From: Rhizobium sp. CFBP 8762
GTDB taxonomy: Bacteria; Pseudomonadota; Alphaproteobacteria; Rhizobiales; Rhizobiaceae
Reading direction: 5' to 3'
Assembly: GCF_014841565.1 (NCBI RefSeq)
Contig: NZ_JACYUD010000005.1
Location: 186,001-250,000 of the forward strand
DNA: 64,000 nucleotides
Shown: one piece after another, positions 18,196 to 29,544 of the stretch
Layout of the letters: every line of letters begins with the position of its first letter
Position numbering within the stretch: position 1 is the stretch's first letter
Notes under the pieces: generated by a model
What the model was told of the DNA's origin: nothing
Seen by the model: only the letters and a program-made list of their open reading frames with translations
The model's database searches: none
Program-made: the position numbers and the translations under genes

Positions 18196-20022
18196 ATGGC
18201 TTCGATGAATGGTAAGGCTTACACCTATGTGGACCACTCCTTCGACGTAATTGTCGTCGGTGCCGGTGGCGCGGGTTTGCGCGCGACGCTTGGCATGGCA
18301 GAGCAGGGCCTGAAAACAGCGTGTATTACCAAGGTTTTCCCGACGCGGTCCCATACGGTCGCAGCGCAGGGCGGCATCGCCGCATCTCTTACCAATATGA
18401 CACCCGATTGCTGGCAGTGGCATCTTTACGATACGGTCAAGGGGTCCGACTGGCTGGGCGACGTGGACGCCATGCAGTACCTTGCCATGGAAGCGCCGAA
18501 AGCCGTCTACGAACTGGAGCATTACGGCGTGCCGTTCTCGCGCAACGAGGAGGGCAAGATCTACCAGCGTCCATTCGGCGGCCACATGCAGAATTACGGC
18601 GAAGGCCCGCCAGTGCAACGCACCTGTGCGGCTGCTGACCGCACAGGCCACGCCATTCTGCACACCCTGTATGGCCAGTCGCTGCGCAACAACGCAGAAT
18701 TCTTCATCGAATACTTTGCCATCGATTTGATCATGGAATCCGATGGCCGTTGCACGGGCGTTGTTGCCTGGAACCTTGACGATGGCACAATCCATCGCTT
18801 TGCCGCAAAAATGGTGGTGCTGGCGACCGGTGGTTACGGTCGTGCCTACTTCTCGGCGACCTCGGCCCATACCTGCACCGGTGACGGCGGCGGTATGATT
18901 GCGCGCGCGGGCTTGCCGCTGCAGGATATGGAGTTCGTTCAGTTCCACCCGACCGGTATCTATGGCGCAGGCTGCCTGATTACCGAGGGTGCGCGCGGGG
19001 AAGGCGGTTATCTTGTCAACTCCGAAGGCGAGCGGTTCATGGAGCGTTATGCGCCGTCGGCGAAGGATCTTGCCTCGCGTGACGTGGTTTCGCGCTGCAT
19101 GACGATGGAAATCCGTGAAGGCCGTGGTGTTGGCAAGAACAAAGACCATATCTTCCTGCATCTGGACCATCTGGACCCCGCCATCCTGCATGAGCGCCTG
19201 CCGGGTATCTCCGAGTCCGCCAAGATTTTCGCCGGTGTCGATGTGACCCGTGAGCCGATCCCGGTTCTGCCGACCGTCCATTACAATATGGGCGGCATTC
19301 CCACCAATTATTGGGGTGAAGTGCTGAACGCCGACAGCGACAATCCCGAGCGCATCGCGCCCGGACTGATGGCTGTGGGTGAAGCTGGCTGTGCTTCGGT
19401 GCATGGCGCCAATCGTCTCGGCTCCAACTCGTTGATCGACCTTGTCGTATTTGGCCGCGCGGCGGCAATCCGCGCCGGTCAGGTGATCGACCGTACCTCG
19501 GCAGCGCCGCAGGTCAATGTGGATGCCTGCGACAAGATCATGGACCGGTTCGACCGTTTGCGTCATGCCGGGGGCGAAACGCCGACAGCCCATCTGCGCG
19601 ACCGGATGCAGCGCACGATGCAGGAAGATGCAGCGGTGTTCCGCACACAGGAATCGCTGGAATCCGGCTGCCGCCGCATGTCGGCAATTTGGCAGCAGAT
19701 GGCCGATATCCGCGTGACCGACCGCTCGATGATCTGGAATTCCGATCTGGTGGAAACGCTGGAACTGGAAAACCTGATGGCCAACGCCATTGCCACGGTT
19801 TATGGCGCGGAAGCCCGCAAGGAAAGCCGCGGCAGCCATGCGCGCGAGGATTACACCAGCGGACCGTTTGCAGGACGTGACGATGTGAACTGGCGCAAAC
19901 ATACGCTGTCATGGATCAGCGATACCGGCAATGTGCGCCTTGATTATCGCGGTGTGCATACCGACCTATTGACCGGTGGCATCGATCCGAAAAAGATCGA
20001 GCCGAAAGCACGTGTTTATTGA
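18196..20022 (+). CDS. sdhA: Succinate dehydrogenase flavoprotein subunit
   Basis: 608 residues. SdhA oxidises succinate to fumarate and passes electrons through SdhB to the quinone. The FAD dinucleotide motif GAGGAG is at 22-27 and the covalent-FAD histidine is His53 in [11 protein letters not shown]. Active-site segments [20 protein letters not shown] and the [14 protein letters not shown] stretch are intact. ATG 18196 is chosen over an upstream TTG inside sdhD; AGGA lies nine bases before it. Unusually, the next gene is not sdhB but a VapD-family gene after an 87-base gap. Confidence 0.97.
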   Translation: MASMNGKAYTYVDHSFDVIVVGAGGAGLRATLGMAEQGLKTACITKVFPTRSHTVAAQGGIAASLTNMTPDCWQWHLYDTVKGSDWLGDVDAMQYLAMEAPKAVYELEHYGVPFSRNEEGKIYQRPFGGHMQNYGEGPPVQRTCAAADRTGHAILHTLYGQSLRNNAEFFIEYFAIDLIMESDGRCTGVVAWNLDDGTIHRFAAKMVVLATGGYGRAYFSATSAHTCTGDGGGMIARAGLPLQDMEFVQFHPTGIYGAGCLITEGARGEGGYLVNSEGERFMERYAPSAKDLASRDVVSRCMTMEIREGRGVGKNKDHIFLHLDHLDPAILHERLPGISESAKIFAGVDVTREPIPVLPTVHYNMGGIPTNYWGEVLNADSDNPERIAPGLMAVGEAGCASVHGANRLGSNSLIDLVVFGRAAAIRAGQVIDRTSAAPQVNVDACDKIMDRFDRLRHAGGETPTAHLRDRMQRTMQEDAAVFRTQESLESGCRRMSAIWQQMADIRVTDRSMIWNSDLVETLELENLMANAIATVYGAEARKESRGSHAREDYTSGPFAGRDDVNWRKHTLSWISDTGNVRLDYRGVHTDLLTGGIDPKKIEPKARVY

Positions 20023-20109
20023 GCGATACAGTTTCACTCGAGGTATAGGTCCATGGCGGTTCATCGAACATCTGCTCAGATAGGCCACAACAGTTCAAGG
20101 AGTGACCGA

Positions 20110-20409
20110 ATGTATGCGGTCGTATTCGATCTGGACACAGAGACTCTCAAACAACTGTATCCAAACCCGTCCTGGAACAATGCCTATACCGATGTCAGAA
20201 ACTATTTGACCTCCCGTGGCTTTGAATGGCGGCAAGGCAGCACCTACTTTGGCGATCAAACGATCGATGCGGTTCGATGCGTCCGGGTCGTGCAGCGATT
20301 GGCAAAAAAATACCCGTGGTTCCAGCCCTCTGTCAAAGACATAAGAATGCTGCGAATTGAAGAAAACAATGACCTGATGATGGCATTTGACGATGATGAG
20401 GAAAGCTGA
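20110..20409 (+). CDS. vapD: VapD-family (Cas2-fold) putative endoribonuclease inside the sdh operon
   Basis: 99 residues from the ATG at 20110, which has AAGGAG seven bases before it; the frame extends to an ATG at 20053. The pattern [13 protein letters not shown], then [23 protein letters not shown], then [15 protein letters not shown] matches the VapD family (small ferredoxin-like ribonucleases related to Cas2; VapD toxins pair with VapX in Haemophilus). Asp7 is at the position expected for the catalytic aspartate. No VapX-like antitoxin gene is visible. The gene appears lower in G+C than its neighbours, a hint of transfer. Its stop is two bases from the sdhB start, and sdhB's ribosome site lies in its last codons. 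The role is unknown. Confidence 0.82.
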   Translation: MYAVVFDLDTETLKQLYPNPSWNNAYTDVRNYLTSRGFEWRQGSTYFGDQTIDAVRCVRVVQRLAKKYPWFQPSVKDIRMLRIEENNDLMMAFDDDEES

Positions 20410-20411
20410 AA

Positions 20412-21191
20412 ATGGTTGAACTTGCTCTTCCCAAAAATTCGCAGATGACACGGGGCAAGGTTTGGCCCAAGCCGCAAGGCGCGGTTCATGTGCGCGAATA
20501 CAAGGTGTATCGCTGGAATCCGGATGACGGACAGAACCCGCGGATTGACACCTTCTATATCGATATCGATGATTGCGGACCGATGGTTCTCGATGGTCTT
20601 CTCTACATCAAGAACAAGATCGACCCGACCCTGACGCTTCGCCGCTCCTGTCGCGAAGGCATTTGTGGTTCCTGCGCGATGAACATCGATGGCACGAACA
20701 CCCTTGCTTGCACCAAGGGTATGGACGACGTGAAGGGTGCGGTTAAAATTTATCCCCTGCCGCACATGCCCGTCGTCAAAGATCTTGTGCCGGACCTGAC
20801 CAACTTCTACGCCCAGCATCGGTCAATTGAGCCGTGGTTGAAGACCGTGTCGCCCACACCCGCCAAGGAGTGGAAGCAGAGCCACGACGACCGCATGAAG
20901 CTGGACGGGCTTTACGAGTGCATTCTATGCGCCTGCTGCTCAACTTCGTGCCCAAGCTACTGGTGGAACGGCGACCGTTACCTCGGTCCTGCTGTGCTGC
21001 TGCAAGCCTACCGCTGGCTGATCGATTCCCGCGATGAAGCAACCGGGGAGCGTCTCGACAATCTGGAAGATCCCTTCCGTCTTTATCGTTGCCATACGAT
21101 CATGAACTGCGCACAAACCTGTCCTAAAGGCCTTAACCCCGCGAAGGCCATCGGAGAGATCAAGAAAATGATGGTCGAGCGCCGCGTTTAA
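20412..21191 (+). CDS. sdhB: Succinate dehydrogenase iron-sulfur subunit
   Basis: 259 residues. It transfers electrons from SdhA to the membrane anchor through three clusters. The [2Fe-2S] ligands are Cys80, Cys85, Cys88 and Cys100. The [4Fe-4S] motif is Cys170-x2-Cys173-x2-Cys176. The later [17 protein letters not shown] completes the [3Fe-4S] and [4Fe-4S] ligands. The Shine-Dalgarno GAGGAAAG lies in the end of the preceding VapD gene, so sdhB translation is physically tied to that gene. The sequence is typical and complete. Confidence 0.97.
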   Translation: MVELALPKNSQMTRGKVWPKPQGAVHVREYKVYRWNPDDGQNPRIDTFYIDIDDCGPMVLDGLLYIKNKIDPTLTLRRSCREGICGSCAMNIDGTNTLACTKGMDDVKGAVKIYPLPHMPVVKDLVPDLTNFYAQHRSIEPWLKTVSPTPAKEWKQSHDDRMKLDGLYECILCACCSTSCPSYWWNGDRYLGPAVLLQAYRWLIDSRDEATGERLDNLEDPFRLYRCHTIMNCAQTCPKGLNPAKAIGEIKKMMVERRV

Positions 21192-21300
21192 GTTTGTGGT
21201 GTGTGACAAAGATTTTCAACTCGCTTGATTTTATTGTCTGGTTTTACAATAATTTGACCTATATTGCCTGAAACGTGGCATTGACGGGCAGGAGCATCCT

Positions 21301-21855
21301 ATGCGGTTTACACATTCGGTCGGCGGGGCAGTAACGGGTTTGGTCGTTTTGCTGGCATTGTCGGGGTGCACCCGCACCTCTAACGATGGCTTTGGTGGTC
21401 AGCAAATGGGCGCGAATGCGGCCCCCGGTCCTGCATCACTGGCACCGCAACCGGTTGCTTCGGTCTCTTCCAGCCAGCTTCCTGATCCGACGACCAATCC
21501 ATCACAATTCCCGACAGCGCCAGCCACGCAGCCAACAGCTCCGGCAACGACTGTCGCATCGGCTGAAAATGCGCTGGATGTGACCAAGGAATCCATGGTC
21601 GGCAATTGGCGTGTCGCCAATGGCGCAAGCTCCTGCGACATGTTCCTGACGCTCACCAATCTCGGCAGCGGTTCGCGCGGCGGCACACGTGGTTGCGCGG
21701 GTGAACTCACGATGATGGGATCGTGGGAGGTCTCCGGCAAGCAGGTGATCCTCAAGGATCGCAACGGCAGCGCATTGGCGCGCGTTTATAAGACGGCTGA
21801 TTCCCGTTTCGAAGGCTCCACCAACTCTGGCCAGACGCTCAGCCTGAGCCGGTAA
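21301..21855 (+). CDS. Omp19-like lipoprotein with protease-inhibitor (Inh/AprI) domain
   Basis: 184 residues. A signal peptide ends in the lipobox LALSGC, giving Cys23 as the lipidated residue. A proline/threonine/alanine-rich linker (about 30-95) follows, then a C-terminal beta-barrel domain from [20 protein letters not shown] to GQTLSLSR with two cysteines. This layout and the ends resemble Brucella Omp19, an outer-membrane lipoprotein of the Inh protease-inhibitor family. Target proteases and any host interaction are inferred only. It stands between sdhB and zapE with its own 109-base upstream region. Confidence 0.83.
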   Translation: MRFTHSVGGAVTGLVVLLALSGCTRTSNDGFGGQQMGANAAPGPASLAPQPVASVSSSQLPDPTTNPSQFPTAPATQPTAPATTVASAENALDVTKESMVGNWRVANGASSCDMFLTLTNLGSGSRGGTRGCAGELTMMGSWEVSGKQVILKDRNGSALARVYKTADSRFEGSTNSGQTLSLSR

Positions 21856-21894
21856 CGTTCAGCGGGCATACGCCCGCCCAACCCTGGTGCAGCC

Positions 21895-23034
21895 TTGCCC
21901 AATTCACAAAACAGTGTGACCCGTAAGCTCGGTCAGCTCGTCGCAGGCGGCGAGCTGCGCGCCGACCCCGGCCAGATGGAAATCGCCGGTCTGTTCGACC
22001 GTCTGTTGAACGACATCTACGCCACCGAAACACCGCAGAAATCCAGCCTATTGGGCTGGTTGTTTGCCAAACGCAAACCGGCCCCCGTTATCAAAGGACT
22101 ATATATTCACGGCGGTGTTGGTCGCGGCAAGACCATGCTGATGGACCTGTTCTTTGATCTGGTGCCGATCAGAGCGAAGCGCCGTGCCCATTTCCATTCG
22201 TTTATGGCTGACGTTCATGAGCGCATTCATCGCCATCGTCAGCGCCTCAAAAATGGCGAAACCAAAGAGGCCGATCCTGTGCCGCCCGTTGCCCAAAGCC
22301 TGATGGCAGAAGCGCGGCTTTTATGCTTCGACGAGTTTTCAGTCACCGACATTGCAGATGCAATGATACTCTCGCGTCTGTTTGGCGAGTTGTTCTCGCG
22401 CGGCTGTATTCTGGTGGCAACATCCAACGTTGAGCCGGACAATCTCTATCGGGATGGGTTGAACCGAAGCCTGTTCCTGCCGTTTGTTGACATGCTCAAG
22501 CAGTATGTCAATATTGTTCCCCTCGACTCGGTCACCGATTACCGTTTGGAAAAAACCGGCGCGCAGCCGATTTGGCGGTATCCGCTGAACGACCAGACGC
22601 GGGCGGCGCTGGATGCGGACTGGAACCGGGCAGCACAAGGGCGCCCAGCAGAATCAGCAGCGGTCGAGCGTAAAGGCCGCTCTATACCTGTGCCTCGGGC
22701 AAGCGGTCACGCCGCACGGTTTTCGTTTTCAGACCTGTGCGAACGACCGCTGGGTGCCTCCGATTATCTCGCGATACTGGACAGGTATCAAACGATTTTT
22801 ATTGAGGGTATTCCTTATCTCGGACGCGAGAAGCGTAACGAAACCAAACGCTTCATCACGTTGATCGATACGCTGTACGATCGCGGTGCGAAACTGTACG
22901 CAACGGCTGTCGCTGCTCCTGAGAATTTGCTGACTGACCGGCATGGCACAGAAGGTTTCGAGTTCGACCGTACCGTCTCCCGTCTGATCGAGATGCAGAG
23001 TGAGGACTACGCTCTTGCAGCAAGAGAGCCTTAA
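21895..23034 (+). CDS. zapE: Cell division ATPase ZapE (AFG1-like)
   Basis: About 379 residues. ZapE is an AAA-type ATPase that destabilises FtsZ polymers during constriction and is related to mitochondrial AFG1/LACE1. Walker A GGVGRGKT is at 73-80 and Walker B LLCFDEF with the sensor TSNVEPDNLYRDGL is present. The start is uncertain: TTG at 21895 or GTG at 21916; neither has a strong ribosome site, and no ATG fits before the conserved KLGQLVAGGEL. Position beside mdh is common in this order. Confidence 0.9.
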   Translation: MPNSQNSVTRKLGQLVAGGELRADPGQMEIAGLFDRLLNDIYATETPQKSSLLGWLFAKRKPAPVIKGLYIHGGVGRGKTMLMDLFFDLVPIRAKRRAHFHSFMADVHERIHRHRQRLKNGETKEADPVPPVAQSLMAEARLLCFDEFSVTDIADAMILSRLFGELFSRGCILVATSNVEPDNLYRDGLNRSLFLPFVDMLKQYVNIVPLDSVTDYRLEKTGAQPIWRYPLNDQTRAALDADWNRAAQGRPAESAAVERKGRSIPVPRASGHAARFSFSDLCERPLGASDYLAILDRYQTIFIEGIPYLGREKRNETKRFITLIDTLYDRGAKLYATAVAAPENLLTDRHGTEGFEFDRTVSRLIEMQSEDYALAAREP

Positions 23035-23058
23035 TCTGAACACAATCTCGACCCGTTT

Positions 23059-23076
23059 TCTTACGTTTACGTAAGA
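23059..23076. promoter_or_regulatory. Perfect palindrome in the mdh leader
   Basis: TCTTACGT-TT-ACGTAAGA, a perfect 8-2-8 inverted repeat about 185 bases before mdh. It has the size and symmetry of an operator for a dimeric regulator. Further inverted repeats follow in the same leader: AACCGAT/ATCGGTT (23089-23124) and TGCAAAA/TTTTGCA (23109-23135). The 225-base region contains no gene. The regulator is unknown. Confidence 0.45.
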
Positions 23077-23232
23077 TAAATTTGATCTAACCGATTGAAA
23101 TTGCTAGATGCAAAAGTATCGGTTGATATTTTGCAAATACGCGGCTACTTCCTACCCGCGAAAGGCAGCGGCTGGAGGATGACGTTTCCGGTATTCGCGC
23201 TTGTGGCCGATGGCCCAGCGACGCGCCTTTAA

Positions 23233-24222
<990 letters not shown>

Positions 24223-24249
24223 GCTCAAGCCTTAACAGGAAAACCTCTC

Positions 24250-25446
24250 ATGAATATTCACGAATACCAAGGCAAGGCTCTGTTGAAGAGCTTTGGCGCG
24301 CCTGTCGCTGACGGCGTGGCAATCTTTTCGGCAGACGAGGCGGAAGCCGCGGCAAAGTCGCTTCCCGGCCCACTCTATGTGGTCAAAAGCCAGATTCATG
24401 CTGGCGGTCGCGGCAAGGGCAAGTTCACCGAACTCGGCCCCGATGCCAAGGGCGGCGTGCGCCTGGCAAAGTCCATCGAAGAGGTTGTTGCCCACTCCAA
24501 GGAAATGCTGGGCAACACGCTGGTTACACAGCAGACCGGCCCTGCTGGCAAGCAAGTCAACCGCCTGTACATTGAAGACGGCGCAGATATCGACCGCGAG
24601 CTTTATCTGTCGGTGCTGGTTGACCGTACCGTCGGCCGTCCGGCTTTTGTCGTGTCTACCGAAGGCGGCATGGACATTGAAGCCGTCGCCGAGCATACCC
24701 CGGAAAAAATCATCACAGTTGCCGTTGACCCGGAAACAGGCCTGACGGCTGAAGATCTGACCAAGTTGGCTGACGCGCTGAAGCTGGAAGGCGAGGCCCG
24801 CAAGGACAGCGAAACGCTGTTTCCGATCATCTACAAGGCCTTTGTCGAAAAGGACATGAGCCTTCTGGAAATCAACCCGCTGATCGTCATGACCAATGGT
24901 CGCCTGCGCGTGCTGGACGCCAAGGTCTCCTTCGATGGCAACGCATTGTTCCGTCACGAAGATATCGTTGCTCTGCGCGATACGACGGAAGAAGATGCCA
25001 AGGAAATCGAGGCATCGAAGTACGATCTCGCTTATGTAGCGCTCGATGGCAACATCGGCTGTATGGTCAACGGCGCTGGTCTTGCCATGGCAACCATGGA
25101 CATCATCAAGCTGTATGGTGCTGAGCCCGCAAACTTCCTCGATGTGGGCGGCGGCGCGTCCAAGGAGAAGGTCACGGCGGCGTTCAAGATCATCACGGCC
25201 GATCCGGCGGTGAAGGGCATTCTCGTCAACATCTTCGGCGGCATCATGAAGTGTGATGTGATCGCGGAAGGCGTAATCGCTGCGGTCAAGGATGTTGGCC
25301 TCACTGTTCCGCTGGTCGTTCGACTTGAGGGCACCAATGTCGACCTCGGCAAGAAGATCATCAACGAGTCCGGCCTGAACGTTATTTCCGCCGATGATCT
25401 CGATGACGCTGCGCAAAAGATCGTAGCCGCAGTGAAGGAAGCCTGA
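24250..25446 (+). CDS. sucC: Succinyl-CoA synthetase, beta subunit (ADP/GDP-forming)
   Basis: 398 residues. With SucD it converts succinyl-CoA to succinate with substrate-level phosphorylation. The ATP-grasp domain begins [16 protein letters not shown] and has the nucleotide loop [10 protein letters not shown]. Metal and phosphate contacts appear in EINPLIV and in the C-terminal ligase domain [15 protein letters not shown]. It lies three bases before sucD in the same operon. Confidence 0.97.
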   Translation: MNIHEYQGKALLKSFGAPVADGVAIFSADEAEAAAKSLPGPLYVVKSQIHAGGRGKGKFTELGPDAKGGVRLAKSIEEVVAHSKEMLGNTLVTQQTGPAGKQVNRLYIEDGADIDRELYLSVLVDRTVGRPAFVVSTEGGMDIEAVAEHTPEKIITVAVDPETGLTAEDLTKLADALKLEGEARKDSETLFPIIYKAFVEKDMSLLEINPLIVMTNGRLRVLDAKVSFDGNALFRHEDIVALRDTTEEDAKEIEASKYDLAYVALDGNIGCMVNGAGLAMATMDIIKLYGAEPANFLDVGGGASKEKVTAAFKIITADPAVKGILVNIFGGIMKCDVIAEGVIAAVKDVGLTVPLVVRLEGTNVDLGKKIINESGLNVISADDLDDAAQKIVAAVKEA

Positions 25447-25449
25447 TCC

Positions 25450-26352
25450 ATGTCTATTCTGATCAACAAAGACACCAAAATTCTGGTTCAGGGCCTGACA
25501 GGCAAGACCGGCACTTTTCACACAGAACAGGCACTGGCCTACCACGGCACGAAGATGGTCGGCGGTATCAACCCGAAAAAGGGTGGTGAGACCTGGGAAG
25601 GTGGCAAGGGCGAAAAGCTGCCGATCTTCGCAACGGTTGCTGAAGCGCGTGATGCCACCGGCGCTGACGCCTCTGTGATCTACGTGCCGCCAGCCGGCGC
25701 GGCTGCCGCCATTCTGGAAGCCATCGAAGCAGAAATTCCGCTGATTGTGTGCATCACGGAAGGCATTCCGGTCTCCGACATGGTCAAGGTCAAGGCACGG
25801 CTGGAGTCGTCGAAATCACGTCTGATCGGACCGAACTGCCCCGGCGTCATGACACCGGATGAGTGCAAGATCGGCATTATGCCCGGCAACATCTTCAAGA
25901 AGGGCTCGGTCGGCGTTCTCTCGCGGTCCGGCACGCTTACCTACGAAGCTGTGTTCCAGACCAGCAATGAAGGCCTTGGCCAGACCACGGCTGTCGGCAT
26001 CGGCGGCGATCCGGTCAAGGGTACGGAATTCATCGACATCCTGGAAATGTTCCTGGCCGACGAGGAAACCAAGTCGATCATCATGATCGGTGAAATCGGC
26101 GGTTCTGCGGAAGAAGATGCGGCTCAGTTCATCAAGGACGAAGCCAAGCGTGGCCGCGCGAAGCCAATGGTCGGCTTCATCGCCGGTCGCACAGCACCGG
26201 CTGGCCGCACCATGGGCCATGCGGGCGCTGTCATTTCCGGCGGCAAGGGTGGCGCGGAAGACAAGATTGCAGCGATGGAAGCCGCTGGCATTCGGGTTTC
26301 GCCATCGCCAGCTCGCCTTGGCAAGACCTTGGTTGAAGTCCTCAAGGGCTGA
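25450..26352 (+). CDS. sucD: Succinyl-CoA synthetase, alpha subunit
   Basis: 300 residues. The N-terminal CoA-binding domain reads [19 protein letters not shown]. The phosphorylated histidine is His257 in [18 protein letters not shown], and [10 protein letters not shown] is intact. The gene is followed eight bases later by a strong stem-loop, which separates mdh-sucCD from sucAB at least partly. Confidence 0.97.
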   Translation: MSILINKDTKILVQGLTGKTGTFHTEQALAYHGTKMVGGINPKKGGETWEGGKGEKLPIFATVAEARDATGADASVIYVPPAGAAAAILEAIEAEIPLIVCITEGIPVSDMVKVKARLESSKSRLIGPNCPGVMTPDECKIGIMPGNIFKKGSVGVLSRSGTLTYEAVFQTSNEGLGQTTAVGIGGDPVKGTEFIDILEMFLADEETKSIIMIGEIGGSAEEDAAQFIKDEAKRGRAKPMVGFIAGRTAPAGRTMGHAGAVISGGKGGAEDKIAAMEAAGIRVSPSPARLGKTLVEVLKG

Positions 26353-26359
26353 TACATTC

Positions 26360-26398
26360 AACCGGCGCGCCTTGTAAGAAACAAGGCGCGCCGGTTTC
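26360..26398 (+). terminator. Stem-loop terminator after sucD
   Basis: A 16-base arm beginning AACCGGCGCGCC and its exact complement ending GGCGCGCCGGTT enclose an AAGAA loop, followed by TCTAACT. The stem is very stable; the T-tract is weak, so partial read-through into sucA is possible. Confidence 0.7.
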
Positions 26399-26491
26399 TA
26401 ACTGTTTGAAACGCCGCATCAGCGGCAGCGCCGGAAACTCCGGTTCCTCAACGAAGTCGGGAGGCGGGCGCATACGTCCGCGAGTGACATC

Positions 26492-29476
26492 ATGGCAAGG
26501 CAAGAAGCCAACGAACAATTCCAGCTGACGTCGTTTCTCGACGGGGCGAATGCGGCCTATATCGAGCAGCTCTATGCGCGGTATGAGAGCGACCCATCGT
26601 CCGTTTCCGGGGAGTGGCAGAGCTTTTTCAAGAGTTTGCAGGATAGCCCGGACGATGTTGTGAAGGCCGCCAAGGGCGCCTCGTGGAAAAAGCCGAACTG
26701 GCCGATTTCCGCCAATGGCGACCTGATTTCGGCTTTGGACGGCGACTGGGGCTCCGTCGAAAAGATCGTTGAAAAAAAGGTCAAAGCGAAGGCAGAGGTG
26801 CAGGGCACGACGGTATCGTCTGCCGACGTGCATCAATCGACCCGCGATTCTGTGCGCGCATTGATGATGATCCGCGCCTACCGCATGCGCGGCCATTTGC
26901 ATGCCAAGCTTGATCCGCTGGCGCTGGCAACGCCGGTTGAAGACTATAACGAACTGTCGCCATCGTCCTACGGTTTCACCGAGGCTGATTACGACCGCAA
27001 GATTTTCATCGATAACGTGCTGGGTCTCGAATACGCGACCCTGCGGGAAATGATCGACATTCTGGAGCGCACCTATTGTTCGACGCTCGGTGTCGAATTC
27101 ATGCACATTTCCGATCCTGCTGAGAAAGGCTGGATTCAGGAGCGCATGGAAGGCAAGGATAAGGGCGTCGATTTCACTGCCGAAGGCAAGAAAGCCATCC
27201 TGTCAAAGCTGATCGAGGCGGAAGGCTTCGAGCAGTTCATCGATGTCAAGTACAAGGGCACCAAGCGCTTCGGTCTGGACGGCAGCGAGTCGTTGATCCC
27301 GGCGCTGGAGCAGATTATCAAGCGCGGCGGGCAGGAAGGCCTGAAAGAAATCGTTCTCGGCATGGCCCACCGTGGCCGTCTGAATGTGCTGTCACAGGTC
27401 ATGGGCAAGCCGCATCGCGCGATCTTCCACGAGTTCAAGGGCGGCTCTTTCACGCCGGATGACGTCGAAGGCTCCGGCGATGTGAAGTACCATCTGGGTG
27501 CCTCGTCCGACCGGGAGTTTGATGGCAACAAGGTTCACCTGTCGCTGACGGCCAATCCCTCGCATCTGGAAATCGTCAACCCTGTCGTCATGGGCAAGGC
27601 CCGCGCCAAGCAGGACCAGATGGCGACCGTGTATGAAGGCGACATCATTCCGCTGCGCGAGCGCGCCAAGGTTCTGCCGTTGCTGTTGCACGGCGATGCC
27701 GCGTTTGCCGGTCAGGGCGTGGTTGCTGAAATTTTGGGTCTATCAGGCCTGCGCGGTCACCGCGTTGCCGGGACCATGCACGTCATCATCAACAACCAGA
27801 TCGGTTTCACCACCAATCCGGCCTTCTCGCGCTCCTCGCCCTATCCGTCGGATGTGGCGAAGATGATCGAAGCGCCTATCTTCCATGTGAACGGCGACGA
27901 TCCGGAAGCGGTTGTGTACGCGGCCAAGATTGCGACAGAATTCCGCATGAAGTTCCACAAGCCTGTGGTCGTGGACATGTTCTGCTACCGCCGCTTTGGC
28001 CACAATGAAGGTGACGAGCCTGCGTTCACGCAGCCGAAAATGTACAAGACCATTCGCGGTCATAAAACGGTCGTGCAGATCTATGCCGATCGCCTCGTGA
28101 ACGAAGGCCTGCTGACTGCTGCTGAAGTGGAGAAGATGCGGGCCGACTGGCGCGCGCATCTGGAACAGGAATTTGAGGCTGGTCAGGGCTACAAGCCTAA
28201 TAAGGCCGACTGGCTGGACGGTGTCTGGTCCGGTTTGCGGGCAGCCGACAATGCCGATGAGCAGCGTCGCGGCAAGACCTCCGTTCCGATGAAGACACTG
28301 AAAGAAATCGGTCGCAAGATTTCCGAGGTTCCGGAAAACTTCCACGCCCACAAAACCATTCAGCGCTTCATGGAAAACCGCGCCAAGATGGTGGAAACGG
28401 GCGAGGGGCTGGACTGGGCGATGGCCGAAGCCATGGCGTTTGGATCGCTCTGCGTGGAAGGCACAAAAATCCGTTTGTCGGGACAAGATTGTGAACGCGG
28501 CACGTTCTCGCAGCGCCATTCCGTGCTCTACGATCAGGAGACCGAAGAACGCTACATTCCGCTGGCCAATCTGGCACCCGGTCAGGCCCGTTACGAAGTC
28601 ATCAACTCCATGCTGTCGGAAGAGGCGGTTCTGGGCTTTGAATATGGCTACTCGCTAGCCCGTCCAAATGCGTTGACCCTGTGGGAGGCGCAGTTCGGCG
28701 ACTTCGCCAACGGCGCGCAGGTGGTGTTTGACCAGTTCATCTCGTCGGGCGAGCGCAAGTGGTTGCGCATGTCGGGTCTCGTCGTTCTGCTGCCGCACGG
28801 TTATGAAGGACAGGGACCGGAGCACTCGTCCGCCCGTCTGGAACGCTGGTTGCAGATGTGCGCCGAGGACAACATGCAGGTGGCAAACTGCACGACGCCC
28901 GCCAACTACTTCCATATTCTGCGCCGTCAGGTGAAGCGCGACTTCCGCAAGCCGCTCATTCTCATGACACCGAAATCTCTGCTGCGCCACAAGCGCGCTG
29001 TCTCCAGCCTGTCGGAGCTGGCGGGGGAAACCTCTTTCCATCGCCTGCTGTGGGACGATGCGGAAATGATCAAGGACGGCCCGATCAAGCTGCAGAAGGA
29101 CGGAAAAATCCGTCGCGTGGTTCTATGCTCAGGCAAGGTCTACTTCGATCTGCTGGAAGAGCGTGAAAAGCGCGGGATAGACGATATCTACCTGCTGCGT
29201 GTGGAGCAGCTCTATCCATTCCCGGCCAAGGCGCTGATCAACGAGTTGTCGCGCTTTACCAATGCCGAAATGGTCTGGTGCCAGGAAGAGCCGAAGAACA
29301 TGGGCGCATGGTCGTTCATCGAGCCCTATCTGGAATGGGTGCTGGCGCATATCGATGCCAAGCACAAGCGTGTTCGCTACACCGGTCGTCCGGCAGCGGC
29401 ATCTCCGGCCACGGGCTTGATGTCCAAGCACATTGCGCAATTGAATGCATTCCTGGAAGATGCCCTGGGCAGCTGA
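26492..29476 (+). CDS. sucA: 2-Oxoglutarate dehydrogenase E1 component
   Basis: 994 residues, full length. E1 decarboxylates 2-oxoglutarate on thiamine diphosphate and passes the succinyl group to lipoyl-E2. The N-terminal [20 protein letters not shown] helix typical of OGDH is present, followed by [14 protein letters not shown], the ThDP/Mg region [13 protein letters not shown] with NNQIGFTT, and [12 protein letters not shown]. The transketolase-like C-terminal half includes [19 protein letters not shown]. It starts 94 bases after the sucD terminator and is followed by a GC-rich stem (from 29480) and then sucB. Confidence 0.97.
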   Translation: MARQEANEQFQLTSFLDGANAAYIEQLYARYESDPSSVSGEWQSFFKSLQDSPDDVVKAAKGASWKKPNWPISANGDLISALDGDWGSVEKIVEKKVKAKAEVQGTTVSSADVHQSTRDSVRALMMIRAYRMRGHLHAKLDPLALATPVEDYNELSPSSYGFTEADYDRKIFIDNVLGLEYATLREMIDILERTYCSTLGVEFMHISDPAEKGWIQERMEGKDKGVDFTAEGKKAILSKLIEAEGFEQFIDVKYKGTKRFGLDGSESLIPALEQIIKRGGQEGLKEIVLGMAHRGRLNVLSQVMGKPHRAIFHEFKGGSFTPDDVEGSGDVKYHLGASSDREFDGNKVHLSLTANPSHLEIVNPVVMGKARAKQDQMATVYEGDIIPLRERAKVLPLLLHGDAAFAGQGVVAEILGLSGLRGHRVAGTMHVIINNQIGFTTNPAFSRSSPYPSDVAKMIEAPIFHVNGDDPEAVVYAAKIATEFRMKFHKPVVVDMFCYRRFGHNEGDEPAFTQPKMYKTIRGHKTVVQIYADRLVNEGLLTAAEVEKMRADWRAHLEQEFEAGQGYKPNKADWLDGVWSGLRAADNADEQRRGKTSVPMKTLKEIGRKISEVPENFHAHKTIQRFMENRAKMVETGEGLDWAMAEAMAFGSLCVEGTKIRLSGQDCERGTFSQRHSVLYDQETEERYIPLANLAPGQARYEVINSMLSEEAVLGFEYGYSLARPNALTLWEAQFGDFANGAQVVFDQFISSGERKWLRMSGLVVLLPHGYEGQGPEHSSARLERWLQMCAEDNMQVANCTTPANYFHILRRQVKRDFRKPLILMTPKSLLRHKRAVSSLSELAGETSFHRLLWDDAEMIKDGPIKLQKDGKIRRVVLCSGKVYFDLLEEREKRGIDDIYLLRVEQLYPFPAKALINELSRFTNAEMVWCQEEPKNMGAWSFIEPYLEWVLAHIDAKHKRVRYTGRPAAASPATGLMSKHIAQLNAFLEDALGS

Positions 29477-29544
29477 GGACCGGGCGGCTGAGGCCGCCCC
29501 GGATCGCCTTTCGACACCGACAAAATCAAGGGAACTTGAACATC

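Noticed and set aside
20110-20409. Reading the Cas2-fold gene as part of a CRISPR-Cas system
   Set aside because: No cas1 or other cas gene and no direct-repeat array occurs in the window. The sequence follows VapD more than Cas2.
26399-26491. Riboswitch or sucA-type RNA element in the sucA leader
   Set aside because: Small GC-rich stems can be drawn, but no arrangement matching a known RNA family could be recognised by eye.
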